The notes: generated by a model from the letters alone, not told the origin. Numbered from the stretch's first letter, positions 14,593-24,224 are shown. The stretch: 32,306 bases of DNA from Magnetococcales bacterium WMHbin3 (GCA_002753185.1 PDZX01000046.1:1-32306), one strand, 5' to 3'. Program-made: numbers and translations.

Positions 14593-17325
14593 ATGATACC
14601 ATTAGATCGAGAACTGCTGAGCAGGGCGCTGGATGTCAGCGCAGTCGGGATGATCCTGCTCGATCCAGACCAGAAGATCGTCCTGTGGAACGACTGGATG
14701 GAAAAGGGATCACGTCTTCTGGCGGACGAGGTGATGGATCGCACTTTGCTGGAAGTGTTTCCAGAACTGGAAAACACACGCATCTCACGGGCGGTTGCAA
14801 GCGCCTTGCAGGCCGGGTTGCCGACCATGCTGTCGCATCGTTTGACCCCCACCCCTTTTCCTTTGTACACCGCGTCAGAAACCACGCGCTCAAGCCCCAG
14901 GATGAGCCAGATGGTCCTGATCAAGGCCATTCGGGATGCTGCGGACAGTCGTTATTGTCTGATTCAGATTCAAGACATCACGAACACCGTTTCCCGCGAA
15001 CACATCTTGCGCAACCAGGCCAACGAATTGGAGAAGGCCAAGGAGGCGGCGCAGGAGGCGAACAAAGCAAAAAGTGATTTTTTGGCCAATATGAGTCACG
15101 AAATTCGCACCCCCATGAATGCCATTATCGGACTGTCCCATTTGGCTTTGAAGACCGCCTTAAACGAAAAACAAAGAGATTATATATTTAAGGTCAATGC
15201 CTCGGCCCAGTCACTGCTTGGCATCATCAATGACATTCTCGATTTTTCCAAAATCGAGGCGGGTAAGCTCGCCATGGAGTCCGTGCCATTCCATTTGGAC
15301 GACGTCATGGACAATGTTGCAAACCTGATCGCCTTGAAGGCCGATGAGCAAGGCCTTGAAGTCAATTTCGACGTTGATGCACAGGTGCCCGCCAATCTGA
15401 TCGGCGACCCCTTGCGACTGGGACAGATTCTGATCAACCTGGCCAACAATGCGGTCAAGTTCACCAAAAAGGGGAATATCCTGGTCAGTGTGCAAGCGGA
15501 TCAATGGGAAGAGCACCATGTCGTGTTGCATTTCAAAGTCCAGGATTCTGGAATCGGCATGACCGAGGAGCAGATGGGACGGCTGTTCACGGCCTTCTCC
15601 CAAGCGGACACCTCGACGACGCGAAAATTCGGCGGAACGGGCCTGGGGCTGACGATTTGCAAACGTCTGGTGGAGATGATGCGCGGGCGTATCTGGGCGG
15701 AAAGCAAGCCTGGGGCGGGCAGTACCTTTCAATTTACCGCCCGCTTCGGTCGCAAGGACAAGGAACGACGGCGTTTCCGCCTGCCTTCGAAGGATCTGGT
15801 AGGTCTGCGGGTCCTGGTCGCCGATGACAACGCGGTCTCCAGGGAGATCCTGCAAAGGTCGTTTGAATCCTTTTCCTTTCAGGTCACCTGCGCGGCGTCG
15901 GGAGAGGAGGCCCTTTTCGAGATGGAAAGGGCAATCGCACGGCAGGAATCCTTTCATATGGTTTACCTGGATTGGCAAATGGGGGAGTTGGATGGCATCC
16001 GCACGGCCATGGAGATTGGCAGACGTTTCCCTCAGACAAAAATTCCTAAAATTGTTATGGTGACTGCTTATGCCAGAGAAGATGTCATGTTGGCCGCCAA
16101 GGGGGTTGGCATCGACGCTTTTCTCACCAAGCCGATCAATCTCTCGGTTCTGTTTGAAACGGTCCTGTCTGTATTGAATCAGAATCGGTCGCATCAGTCT
16201 CTTCTTCCCGGAGAGGCGTTTACCAAGGGCAAGGAGACGGGGTTCGACTGGCAGGGAGTGAAGGTCCTGTTGGTGGAAGACAATGAAATTAATCAGCAGG
16301 TGGCTCAGGAACTCTTGGAGGAAGAGGGTCTGAAGGTGAGTATCGCCGCCAATGGCGAGGAAGCGGTGGCGGCGGTCAAAGCGCTATCCTTTGATGTCGT
16401 GTTGATGGATGTACAAATGCCGGTCATGGATGGCTATGCGGCTACCCGCGTCATCCGATCCGACGCCCGCTTTGCCGCGTTGCCCATCATCGCCATGACG
16501 GCCAATGCCATGGCGGGGGACCGGGAAAAATGCGTGGACGCGGGCATGAACGATCATATCAGCAAACCGATCCATCCGCCCACCATGTTTGCCACCATGG
16601 CCAAGCATGTCAAGCCGCGTGTCTCATCCGCGCCTGCACGATCCGTCGAGGCGACAACGCGTGATGCCGCCCCTTCCACTCCATCGCCTCCCGTGGAAAC
16701 GGAAAAACTGCCAGAGCAGTTGGACGGGATCGATATCGCCGCTGGTTTGCGCAATGTCAATGGCAATCGCAAATTGTACATGAAGGTGTTGCGTGACGTA
16801 TATACCCGCAACAAAGAGATTGTCGCTCGTATCGAGACGGAAAGGACGCATGGCGCCCTGGATGTGGCGCAGCGTCTGATTCATACTTTCAAGGGGGTGG
16901 CTGGCACCATTGGCGCCAGGGAGGCGCATCAACTGGCCGGTCAACTGGAAGCGGCATTCATTGCCCAACATGCCGCGCAGGTCGATGAACTGACGCAGCG
17001 ACTGGCTCCGGTGGTGGCACGGATGATGGCCGCCCTGGAACCGTATGCGACAGAATGTCTGCCGCAACCCATGGAGACCAACCATACAGCCGCCACCCAG
17101 ACGGACATGCAACGTTTGCGGATTTTGTTCACCCAACTTGCAGGGCTGATCGACGAAGGAGACTCAGACGCTCAGGCCACGCTTGGCCAGGCCATGGCGG
17201 AACTGGGGAATCACCCCTGTGCCATGGATTTGCGACGCTTATCGGAGCAGTTGGATGATTATGACTATGACATGGCCAAAGAGACTTTTGGACAAATCAT
17301 GACCGCCATGGCAATCCATATTTAG
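14593..17325 (+). CDS. Hybrid histidine kinase, PAS-HisKA-HATPase-REC-REC-Hpt
   Basis: A 910-aa cytoplasmic hybrid kinase with no transmembrane segment. In order: a PAS-like sensor (about 8-130), a coiled-coil linker ([17 protein letters not shown]), HisKA with His169 in [12 protein letters not shown], HATPase with NNAVKFT and GTGLGLTI boxes, receiver 1 (about 407-530, Asp460 in VYLDWQMG), receiver 2 (about 556-680, Asp606 in VLMDVQMP) and a C-terminal Hpt domain with His764 in [10 protein letters not shown]. This is a full internal phosphorelay, like BarA/ArcB-type proteins but with two receivers. The start ATG 14593 lies 15 bp after the CheC-like stop, without a clear ribosome binding site. 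The partner could be any of the free receivers encoded nearby, including the REC-GGDEF protein that follows. Confidence 0.93.
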   Translation: MIPLDRELLSRALDVSAVGMILLDPDQKIVLWNDWMEKGSRLLADEVMDRTLLEVFPELENTRISRAVASALQAGLPTMLSHRLTPTPFPLYTASETTRSSPRMSQMVLIKAIRDAADSRYCLIQIQDITNTVSREHILRNQANELEKAKEAAQEANKAKSDFLANMSHEIRTPMNAIIGLSHLALKTALNEKQRDYIFKVNASAQSLLGIINDILDFSKIEAGKLAMESVPFHLDDVMDNVANLIALKADEQGLEVNFDVDAQVPANLIGDPLRLGQILINLANNAVKFTKKGNILVSVQADQWEEHHVVLHFKVQDSGIGMTEEQMGRLFTAFSQADTSTTRKFGGTGLGLTICKRLVEMMRGRIWAESKPGAGSTFQFTARFGRKDKERRRFRLPSKDLVGLRVLVADDNAVSREILQRSFESFSFQVTCAASGEEALFEMERAIARQESFHMVYLDWQMGELDGIRTAMEIGRRFPQTKIPKIVMVTAYAREDVMLAAKGVGIDAFLTKPINLSVLFETVLSVLNQNRSHQSLLPGEAFTKGKETGFDWQGVKVLLVEDNEINQQVAQELLEEEGLKVSIAANGEEAVAAVKALSFDVVLMDVQMPVMDGYAATRVIRSDARFAALPIIAMTANAMAGDREKCVDAGMNDHISKPIHPPTMFATMAKHVKPRVSSAPARSVEATTRDAAPSTPSPPVETEKLPEQLDGIDIAAGLRNVNGNRKLYMKVLRDVYTRNKEIVARIETERTHGALDVAQRLIHTFKGVAGTIGAREAHQLAGQLEAAFIAQHAAQVDELTQRLAPVVARMMAALEPYATECLPQPMETNHTAATQTDMQRLRILFTQLAGLIDEGDSDAQATLGQAMAELGNHPCAMDLRRLSEQLDDYDYDMAKETFGQIMTAMAIHI

Positions 17326-17337
17326 GGGAGAGGCAGA

Positions 17338-18282
17338 ATGGAAACGACAGAGACGCAACCCAGGATTCTCATTGTGGATGACGAAGCGACCAATATTCAT
17401 GTATTGACTTCGTTTCTGCGTCCTTTTTACCGCATCGTAACCGCAAAAAGCGGAGCGCAGGCCCTTCAGCGCATGGAAGCACATGCCTTGCCGGATTTGA
17501 TTCTTTTGGATGTCAATATGCCGGAAATGAGTGGTTACGAGGTCTGTCAGCAGTTGAAGGGCAACGTTGACACACGCGCCATTCCGGTCATTTTCATTAC
17601 TTCATACACCAGGGAGGAGGATGAAAGTCGAGGCTTCGAGGTTGGGGCTGTCGATTATATTGGCAAGCCCTATCACCCATCCATCGTTTTGGCGCGGGTC
17701 AAGACGCACATCGAACTCAAAATGACCAGGGACATGCTGGAGCGTCTGGCGATCCTGGACGGGCTGACCACGATTCCCAACAGGAGGCGCTTCGATCAAT
17801 TTCTTGATTATGAGTGGGGTCGATCGTTGCGTTATTCCCACTCTTTTGCCTTGTTGCTGATGGATATCGATCATTTTAAATTGTTTAACGATCATTATGG
17901 CCATGCCCATGGCGATGACTGTTTGAAGCAGGTCGCGCAGGCCATCGCCAAGGCCATGCCCAGGAGCGTCGATTTGGCAGCGCGCTATGGCGGCGAGGAG
18001 TTCGCCTGTATTCTGCCCGAAACCACCAATGCAGGCGGAAGGATTGCTGCGGAACGCATTCTCGAAGCCATTCGTGCCCTGCAAATACCGCATGTCAAAT
18101 CAACGGTCTCCGAACATGTGACCATGAGCATTGGAGTTGCATCGATCATCCCCAGGACCGAGCAAAGATCGCTGGATCTGATTACCATGGCGGATGGCGC
18201 CTTGTATCAGGCAAAAAATAATGGTCGTAATCAGGCGGTATGTTATGATCTTCAGTATGAATGTGCAGGGGGTTCGTCGTGA
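17338..18282 (+). CDS. Response regulator diguanylate cyclase (REC-GGDEF)
   Basis: A 314-aa PleD/WspR-like enzyme expected to make cyclic di-GMP from two GTP when phosphorylated. The receiver domain (about 8-128) has Asp58 in LILLDVNMP and Lys in YIGKPYHP. The GGDEF domain (about 150-300) carries an intact GGEEF active site at 218-222 and an upstream RxxD inhibitory I-site at 209-212 (RSVD), so both catalysis and product feedback look possible. A GGGGAGAGG ribosome binding site lies before the ATG, 12 bp after the hybrid-kinase stop. The gene ends in a GTGA overlap with the next start. It links this signalling cluster to cyclic di-GMP. Confidence 0.93.
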   Translation: METTETQPRILIVDDEATNIHVLTSFLRPFYRIVTAKSGAQALQRMEAHALPDLILLDVNMPEMSGYEVCQQLKGNVDTRAIPVIFITSYTREEDESRGFEVGAVDYIGKPYHPSIVLARVKTHIELKMTRDMLERLAILDGLTTIPNRRRFDQFLDYEWGRSLRYSHSFALLLMDIDHFKLFNDHYGHAHGDDCLKQVAQAIAKAMPRSVDLAARYGGEEFACILPETTNAGGRIAAERILEAIRALQIPHVKSTVSEHVTMSIGVASIIPRTEQRSLDLITMADGALYQAKNNGRNQAVCYDLQYECAGGSS

Positions 18283-20939
18283 ATGCGTTTATATATAAAA
18301 TCTTGATTGTAGATGATGATAAAACAAATCTGGATGTCTTGATCGGTTTGTTGCGGGACCATTATAAGACCGTGGTGGCGAAAAGTGGCGAGCAGGCCCT
18401 GCTCAGGGCTGCTGCGGAGTCCCCACCCGATTTGATTTTGCTGGATGTCATGATGCCGGACATGGATGGCTTTGAGGTGTGCAAACGCCTCAAAAACGAT
18501 CCGGCCACACAGCACATTCCCATCATGTTCGTCACGGCCATGGGCAATGATGACGACGTGACCAAAGGATTCCGCCTGGGGGCGGTGGATTATGTCAGCA
18601 AGCCCATCAATCCGGCTGTCCTGCTGGCCAGGGTGAAAACGCATCTGACCCTGGCCAACCATTCCCAGTATCTGGAGCAGCAGGTCATTTTGCGCACCCA
18701 GGAATTGGAAAAAACCCAAACAGCCCTGCGTGAGGCGATGGGCAATCTGTTGACCTTCCATATTGCGCCAGGTGTCATCTGGCTGCAAGTGCCGGAAGCA
18801 GGCCTCAACATCCTGTGCGGATGTCCGGCGGAAGTGGTGAAGCATCTGATGCGCAAAGGGTTCATCAGCACAGTCACCAAAAATGGCGTGACGTGCGAAA
18901 CCGGTCCAAATGTCATTCTGCTCTCCGACCTCATGGTGCAAAACGGCGGCCTTGCGAATCTGGCGGAATTCCCGGTGCTGCAAATGCTGTATCGGCAGGG
19001 GATGATCCTGCCGAACCATCCCAACAATACCGGGGTCAAGCCGATGCTGATCGGCTCGTCCGCGCAGGTCAGGGCGCAAATGGCCTATATCTACCGTGGC
19101 AACTATGGTCTGACGACGAAGGAAGAGATCATGGCCTGCGGTGTGGATGAAACGATGGCGGAAGCCATGATGCGCATCAAGCTGAAATTTGCCTTCGGCC
19201 AGATCAAACCACCCTCCCAGTTCATCGACACCCTGGAGATCGAAGGCGAGGAGGTGGAAATCCGTCACGGCGTCAGGGTTCGTCGCATCGGCATCAATCA
19301 ATTCCGGTTTTCCTACCGGGGACGACATGCCAACGTCGACCTCAATCTGGCGCCGGATCATGGCTACGAAACACCCTATCCCCTGGGACATCATCGGGTG
19401 CAACCGCATTACTTTGCGGTCTTGCATACCGGCGAGGGCGATGGCTGGGATATCAATCGACCATGTATGAGCAGTGTTATTATGTTTCAGGGACGCATCT
19501 ACCTGATCGATGCCGGGCCGGGGATCGTCCACAGTCTGACCGCCCTGGGAATCGATGTCAGTGAAGTGGCGGGCATCTTCCATACCCATGCCCATGACGA
19601 TCATTTCGCCGGACTGCCGGAATTGATTCATACCGACCGGCGCCTGAAATATTTTGCCACACCCCTGGTCAGATCCTCGGTCGCCAAGAAATTCTCGGCC
19701 CTGCTGGCCATCAAAGAGGAAAAATTTGGCCAATTTTTCGACATTCACGACCTGACATTCGATACCTGGAACGATTGCGACGGTTTGAAGGTGATGCCTT
19801 TTTTCTCTCCCCATCCCCTGGAAACGAATATTTTTTATTTTCAGGCCCTGGACGTTACCGGCAACCGCACCTATGCCCACTGGGCGGACATCTCATCGTG
19901 GCGGGTCCTGGACGGCATGGTTGGCAGTGGGGAGAAGGATGTCCCGGCTGAAGTGATCGACAAGGTCAAGGCCGATTATCTGCGTCCGGCGGATTTGAAG
20001 AAAATCGATGCCGGTGGCGGCATGATCCATGGTGTGGCAGAGGATTTCCAGAACGACTCATCCAGCCGTCTGGTCCTTGCGCATATCGCGCGTCCATTGA
20101 CCTCCCAGGAAAAGCAAATCGGCTCGGAAACCTTTTTCGGGGCGCTGAATGTCTTGATTCCAGGTCAGCAGGATTATTTGAAGCAAAGAGCGTATCGTCT
20201 TCTGAGTACTTATTTTCCAGAGCTTAATAAAGATCATCTGCTGATGCTGCTGAACTGCCCCATCGTGGAATACAACGCCGGCACGATCATCCGCCGCCCA
20301 GGCGCCACCCTGCCCAACGTGGAGATGGTCCTGTCCGGTGTGGTATCCTATCTGGAAGACACGCATGGCGCCCACAAGCGTCTTTCCTACGGATCTCTGT
20401 TGGGGATTGGAGGGGTGTTCGGGGACGATGCCGGAACCGAAGGAACGTATCGGGCCATCTCCAATTGCAGCATGATCGGTTTTCCATTGGTGCAGTTCAA
20501 GTCATTTTTGGACGAGAAGGGTCTGCTCAGTCCGATGAAGCGGCTCATTGATAAAATTTGGTTTTTGCGCAAAACTCGTCTTTTTGGCGAACAGACGACC
20601 TTCTTTCGTTTGATTCCTCTGGCCCAGAGTCTGGAAACGGTTGTCGTCGCTTCCGGGCAGGCGATTGACATGACAAACACAGGTCCGCTCTTGTCGCTGG
20701 TCAAGGAAGGTCGGGTTGTTCTGCTGACCGGCGATGATCAGGTGTTGGAGGAGGTGGAAGCGGGTGGCGCATTGGGCGAAGAGAGCTACTTTGACGATGG
20801 AACCGCATGGCGCTGGCGAACGGAGACAGAGGTGACGCTTTACCGTCTGCGTGGCGGCAATCTGTTGGATATTCCGATCATCCATTGGAAAATGCTTGAA
20901 GCCTTTGAAAGAAGGAGAAATTTGTTCATTACGGATTGA
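18279..20939 (+). CDS. REC / metallo-beta-lactamase-fold / cyclic-nucleotide-binding multidomain protein
   Basis: An 886-aa protein. The N-terminal receiver (about 6-125) has Asp56 in LILLDVMMP. A coiled coil leads to an unassigned region (about 150-370) with ILCGCPAEVVKHLMRKGF. A metallo-beta-lactamase fold (about 370-620) follows with HTHAHDDHFAGL (His435-His442, giving HxHxDH as His437, His439, Asp441, His442) and later candidate ligands in PHPLETN and LAHIARP. The C-terminal part has two cyclic-nucleotide-binding-like beta rolls (about 640-760 and 765-880). I use the GTG at 18279, overlapping the previous TGA with AGGGGG 6 nt upstream; an ATG at 18261 is the alternative. MBL-type phosphodiesterase activity under phosphorylation and cyclic-nucleotide control is a hypothesis. 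Confidence 0.85.
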   Translation: MNAFIYKILIVDDDKTNLDVLIGLLRDHYKTVVAKSGEQALLRAAAESPPDLILLDVMMPDMDGFEVCKRLKNDPATQHIPIMFVTAMGNDDDVTKGFRLGAVDYVSKPINPAVLLARVKTHLTLANHSQYLEQQVILRTQELEKTQTALREAMGNLLTFHIAPGVIWLQVPEAGLNILCGCPAEVVKHLMRKGFISTVTKNGVTCETGPNVILLSDLMVQNGGLANLAEFPVLQMLYRQGMILPNHPNNTGVKPMLIGSSAQVRAQMAYIYRGNYGLTTKEEIMACGVDETMAEAMMRIKLKFAFGQIKPPSQFIDTLEIEGEEVEIRHGVRVRRIGINQFRFSYRGRHANVDLNLAPDHGYETPYPLGHHRVQPHYFAVLHTGEGDGWDINRPCMSSVIMFQGRIYLIDAGPGIVHSLTALGIDVSEVAGIFHTHAHDDHFAGLPELIHTDRRLKYFATPLVRSSVAKKFSALLAIKEEKFGQFFDIHDLTFDTWNDCDGLKVMPFFSPHPLETNIFYFQALDVTGNRTYAHWADISSWRVLDGMVGSGEKDVPAEVIDKVKADYLRPADLKKIDAGGGMIHGVAEDFQNDSSSRLVLAHIARPLTSQEKQIGSETFFGALNVLIPGQQDYLKQRAYRLLSTYFPELNKDHLLMLLNCPIVEYNAGTIIRRPGATLPNVEMVLSGVVSYLEDTHGAHKRLSYGSLLGIGGVFGDDAGTEGTYRAISNCSMIGFPLVQFKSFLDEKGLLSPMKRLIDKIWFLRKTRLFGEQTTFFRLIPLAQSLETVVVASGQAIDMTNTGPLLSLVKEGRVVLLTGDDQVLEEVEAGGALGEESYFDDGTAWRWRTETEVTLYRLRGGNLLDIPIIHWKMLEAFERRRNLFITD

Positions 20940-20981
20940 TTGGATGTCGTGGTTTGAGGTGCGGACAAGGGGATTTTTGGC

Positions 20982-21377
20982 ATGGAAAATAGGAAGAAAA
21001 TAATTTTGATCGTGGACGATGAAAAGATCAATCTTGATGTGGTGGTTGGACTGTTGCGAGATCATTACAAGATGTTGGTGGCCACCAATGGCGAGCAGGC
21101 ACTGTCCAGAGCCACTGCGAACCCGCCGCCGGATTTGATTCTCTTGGACGTCATGATGCCAGACATGGATGGTTACGAGGTATGCAGACGCCTTAAGACG
21201 AACCCGTCCACTCAACACATTCCCGTTATTTTTCTGACGGGTATCATGGAGTTGTCCCTTGGCTTGTGCGGGGATGAGTCTGTCGGATTGACCTTGGGCG
21301 CAGTCGCTTATGTCCATAAACCCATCGATCCTGCCATCCTGTTGGCCTGTTTGCAGACTCATCTCACCATAGATTAA
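20982..21377 (+). CDS. CheY-like single-domain response regulator (second copy)
   Basis: A 131-aa receiver. It closely resembles the receiver of the preceding multidomain protein: VDDEKINLDVVVGLLRDHYK, PPDLILLDVMMPDMDG and STQHIPVIF are near-identical blocks, which suggests local duplication. The phospho-acceptor is Asp56. The alpha4 region carries a longer loop (MELSLGLCGDESVG) before AVAYVHKPIDP, and the Asp found in the paralogue (AVDYVSKP) is Ala here. AAGGGGA precedes the ATG. A CheC-like gene follows, mirroring the CheY/CheC pair at 13506-14577. Confidence 0.88.
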   Translation: MENRKKIILIVDDEKINLDVVVGLLRDHYKMLVATNGEQALSRATANPPPDLILLDVMMPDMDGYEVCRRLKTNPSTQHIPVIFLTGIMELSLGLCGDESVGLTLGAVAYVHKPIDPAILLACLQTHLTID

Positions 21378-21456
21378 AGTTTTTGAATGTGGAGTGCGTC
21401 TGCGTATGGCCACGCGTCTCCGCACACACTGCAATCAAAGAATATGGAGATTTTGT

Positions 21457-22125
21457 ATGTCGTTACTCACTGATATTGAAGAAGACGCCTTCAAGGAGTT
21501 GTTCAATTTAAGCTTTGGCAAAGTCGCATCCACTTTGAGCGAAATGGTGGACTCTGAAGTCGCGTTAAAGGTGCCATTTTTTTGCACCCTGCACGGACAA
21601 TCCGTTTCGGCCTATGTGCAGTCTCTGTATGGCATGGCCATAAGTCTGGTCGGCATGCGCTTCCGGTTTGTATTTCCCCCGGACAATGCCATTGCCGGCA
21701 TGGCCGTACTGATTCTTCGTGGTACAAAGATTGGCCACTTTCTGGATGCCTGGTATGGCGGTCATGTCCCGGAGGAGACGTTGGCTTATGTTGAGGAAGA
21801 GGCGATGCCACTGGCGGGTGATGTCCTGCTGTATACCTGTACCAGTTCTTTGAGCGCCTTGTTCGGATCCGATGTCGATTGTGAAAAACCGCAATTTTTC
21901 AAAGGAACCACCGAAGATTTGCCTGGCTTTCTTGCCTTGCCGGATCTTCCAGGGTTCTCACCCTCGGAACCGCAAGCTGAAGAGGACCGGTTGTTATTGT
22001 TGCGCGTTGACTTCTCTCTGGTTGGCAAAGATGTCGATGGCTCGTTGCTGACATGGATGGGGGGCTACGGTCTGCCACGCTTGAGATCCGAGATTGACCA
22101 TTTCATTGCCACGCATATGGTTTAA
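21457..22125 (+). CDS. CheC-like protein (second copy, one active site lost)
   Basis: A 222-aa CheC-like protein. The first active-site helix keeps Glu14 and Asn17 (AFKELFNLSFG), matching the other CheC-like protein here. At the second site the aligned residues are Leu119 and Asp122 (MPLAGDVLLY), so that site looks inactive. The start is ATG 21457 with GGAG 7 nt upstream; the frame is open back to 21394 but without a ribosome binding site there. A Pro-rich segment (about 160-185) precedes the last strands. The next gene encodes CheD, the usual CheC partner, 11 bp downstream. Confidence 0.8.
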   Translation: MSLLTDIEEDAFKELFNLSFGKVASTLSEMVDSEVALKVPFFCTLHGQSVSAYVQSLYGMAISLVGMRFRFVFPPDNAIAGMAVLILRGTKIGHFLDAWYGGHVPEETLAYVEEEAMPLAGDVLLYTCTSSLSALFGSDVDCEKPQFFKGTTEDLPGFLALPDLPGFSPSEPQAEEDRLLLLRVDFSLVGKDVDGSLLTWMGGYGLPRLRSEIDHFIATHMV

Positions 22126-22136
22126 GGTTGTAAAAG

Positions 22137-22670
22137 ATGCATACCATCAGGCTTGATCCGGGTGAATTGTTCATCAGCACCGTTCCGGCGGAGGTACATA
22201 CCATTTTAGGCTCCTGCGTCTCGATTGTCATTTACCATCCTCGATTGAAGCAGGGTGCCATCTGTCATGGTCGCAAACCGACCCGTGGCTGCGCCCACGC
22301 AGTTTGTGGCCTGAAAGTATGCCGGGAATTGGGCGATTATGTCTCGTGTTCCGTGGAGTTCATGTTGGCCTATTTTGATCAAAAAGGGACGCCCCGGCAG
22401 GAATTGGAAGTCAAGTTGTTCGGAGGCGCGATGATGTTCAACAACCTGCCTTCCACCATGGAAAATCCCGTTTTGGGCATGGGCAAACGCAATATCGATA
22501 CGGCCATGGAGGTGATTCGCGCCAACCATCTTCATCTGACAGCATCGGATGTCGGAGGTCCATGGGCGCGGCAAATCCTCTTTTATACCGAAACCGGAGA
22601 AATCAAATTAAAACGAGTTCGTACGAGCGCCTCGGAATTGATGGGTTTGGAGGTTGAAAAATACGCATGA
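22137..22670 (+). CDS. cheD: CheD-like chemoreceptor deamidase homologue
   Basis: A 177-aa CheD family protein. CheD deamidates receptor glutamines and forms a complex with CheC. The catalytic Cys27 lies in TILGSCVSI and His44 in GAICHGRKP; KLFGGAMMF and a SDVGGPWARQILFYTETG segment complete the family pattern. The part that normally reads HFMLP is instead a cysteine-rich stretch, with Cys43, Cys52, Cys57, Cys62 and Cys71 within 29 residues, which is unusual. No chemoreceptor is encoded nearby, so its substrate is distant or different. Its stop overlaps the next gene's start by 4 bp (ATGA). Confidence 0.88.
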   Translation: MHTIRLDPGELFISTVPAEVHTILGSCVSIVIYHPRLKQGAICHGRKPTRGCAHAVCGLKVCRELGDYVSCSVEFMLAYFDQKGTPRQELEVKLFGGAMMFNNLPSTMENPVLGMGKRNIDTAMEVIRANHLHLTASDVGGPWARQILFYTETGEIKLKRVRTSASELMGLEVEKYA

Positions 22671-23338
22671 TCGACATGGCTCCATTGCCGACTAATACAA
22701 AAGAAATTATACTCACACGTTTCAACAACCTGACCCCAAAACAGCGCGAGGTCTGTCTGTTGATGGTGGGTGGCGTCATGAACAAAAATATCGCCGACCA
22801 ACTCGGCATGAGCATCAATACCGTCAAGACACATCGCAATGAGATCTTTCGCCGGATGGGAGCCGGTTCATTGCTCGAATTGGTGCGCCAACTCGATCAT
22901 TTGCGCTCGGCCATGCATGCGGAGGAGTCATCCGACTCCGTACAGCCCGCGGCAGAGGAGGCCCTTCATGCGCTGCGCGTGATCGTGGTGGAAGACCACG
23001 CCGCCTTGCGACAGTCGATCGTGACAGCGCTCAATGCGCTCGGTCATCAGGCCCGTGGCGCCGAGGATGGCGCGGCCCTGGACCGTGAGTTGGTGTTGGC
23101 GCCCGCTGATATCGTGGTGCTGGATATTGGACTGGGCAGATTTCGCGAAAACGGCTTTTCCATCGCCGCGCGATTGCGCAATCATGTCCGGTGCGGTATC
23201 GTCATGGTCACGGCACGAGGGGAACTGGACGCCAGAATCCGCGGCCTTGAGGAAGGGGCGGATGCCTATCTTGTCAAGCCAATCGATTTCAATGAACTGT
23301 CCGCAGTCATGCGTAGCGTTGCGCGTCGCATGAGGTGA
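22667..23338 (+). CDS. Inverted response regulator: LuxR-type HTH followed by receiver
   Basis: A 223-aa regulator. Residues about 20-78 are a LuxR/NarL HTH (LTPKQREVCLLMVGG, then NKNIADQLGMSINTVKTHRNEIFRRM). Residues about 103-220 are a receiver domain with VVEDH, phospho-acceptor Asp153 in VLDIGLG, Thr in VMVTARG and Lys in AYLVKPID. The order is reversed relative to NarL/FixJ proteins, where the receiver comes first. The usual Pro after the Asp loop is missing (LDIGLGRFREN). Its start overlaps the cheD stop (ATGA), tying its expression to the chemotaxis-like genes. It could be the transcriptional output of this module. Confidence 0.9.
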   Translation: MIDMAPLPTNTKEIILTRFNNLTPKQREVCLLMVGGVMNKNIADQLGMSINTVKTHRNEIFRRMGAGSLLELVRQLDHLRSAMHAEESSDSVQPAAEEALHALRVIVVEDHAALRQSIVTALNALGHQARGAEDGAALDRELVLAPADIVVLDIGLGRFRENGFSIAARLRNHVRCGIVMVTARGELDARIRGLEEGADAYLVKPIDFNELSAVMRSVARRMR

Positions 23339-23345
23339 ACCAAAA

Positions 23346-24185
23346 ATGAATAAAATTTTTCATGGTTTGCTGACCGTTTGCTGCTGCGTCTGGATGAGCG
23401 CGGTCGCCACCGCCGATCCCCTGGAGTGCGGCAAGCAACCCATTTCGCTGGCGATCTTCAAATACGGGTTCGCCCTGTTTGACAAGGACGGCCAGGAACA
23501 AGGCTTCTTCAAGGATCTTGCCTCGGAGTTGCAGCGTCGCAGCGGTTGCCGATTCGTGCCGGTCGTTGTCGCCATCGCGCGCATGTGGGAAGATCTGGCC
23601 AACCAGCAGGTGGACATGTTGATTGCCGGTCGCCAGAGCGAGGAACGGGATCGCTTCGCCTGGTTCATCCCCTATCTGCATACCAAAGATTATGCATTGG
23701 TACATGCCTTGGTCGCACAACAGGTACGCAGCGCGGAGGACTTCTTCAATCACAAGGAGTTGCGCTTTGGCTTGCTGCGGGAACGGCTGCATAATCAGAC
23801 CCAGCGCGCTTGGGTCAACCGACTGGCCGATGAGGGACGGGTGGAAGAGAGCGTTAACGCGGATATCCTTATGGAAAAGTTGCTGAAAAGACGTATTGAT
23901 GGCTTTTTTATGATGCCTGTTGTTTATAGAAAGATAATTCAAGATTTAAAAGTGACCAACGATATCGTGGTGCAGGATTGGTTCCCGGACGACCCCGGGT
24001 ACGCTGCTCATTTGATCCTGGCCAAAGCGCGTTTTTCTCGCGCACAGGTTGCGCAATGGGACAAACTGATGCAGGAAATGCGTCAGGACGGCACCCTCTC
24101 GACTCTGCTCGCCCGCTATGTGCCCGAAGAAGAGGCTCAATGGATGGCGACGTTCCGACCCACGGAAATCCATATCAAAGAGTAA
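23346..24185 (+). CDS. Periplasmic solute-binding protein (SBP_bac_3-like)
   Basis: A 279-aa secreted protein. The signal peptide is about residues 1-23 (ending AVATA). The mature part resembles amino-acid-type periplasmic binding proteins: GFFKDLASELQRRSG, a WEDLANQQVDMLIAGRQSEERDRFAW hinge-like segment, and a C-terminal LMQEMRQDGTLSTLLARY helix, typical of the family. GAGGTG lies about 8 nt before the ATG. No ABC permease or ATPase is adjacent; a membrane hybrid kinase follows after 39 bp, so it probably presents a ligand to that sensor rather than supplying a transporter (inference). The ligand is unknown. Confidence 0.82.
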   Translation: MNKIFHGLLTVCCCVWMSAVATADPLECGKQPISLAIFKYGFALFDKDGQEQGFFKDLASELQRRSGCRFVPVVVAIARMWEDLANQQVDMLIAGRQSEERDRFAWFIPYLHTKDYALVHALVAQQVRSAEDFFNHKELRFGLLRERLHNQTQRAWVNRLADEGRVEESVNADILMEKLLKRRIDGFFMMPVVYRKIIQDLKVTNDIVVQDWFPDDPGYAAHLILAKARFSRAQVAQWDKLMQEMRQDGTLSTLLARYVPEEEAQWMATFRPTEIHIKE

Positions 24186-24224
24186 CCAATCTTTTCGCGC
24201 ATCCGAACCGGTCGGGAGCATGCC

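Noticed and set aside
18252..19880. 542-codon open frame on the minus strand
   Set aside because: It lies opposite the REC-MBL protein, whose motifs are unambiguous; its composition is that of an antisense shadow.
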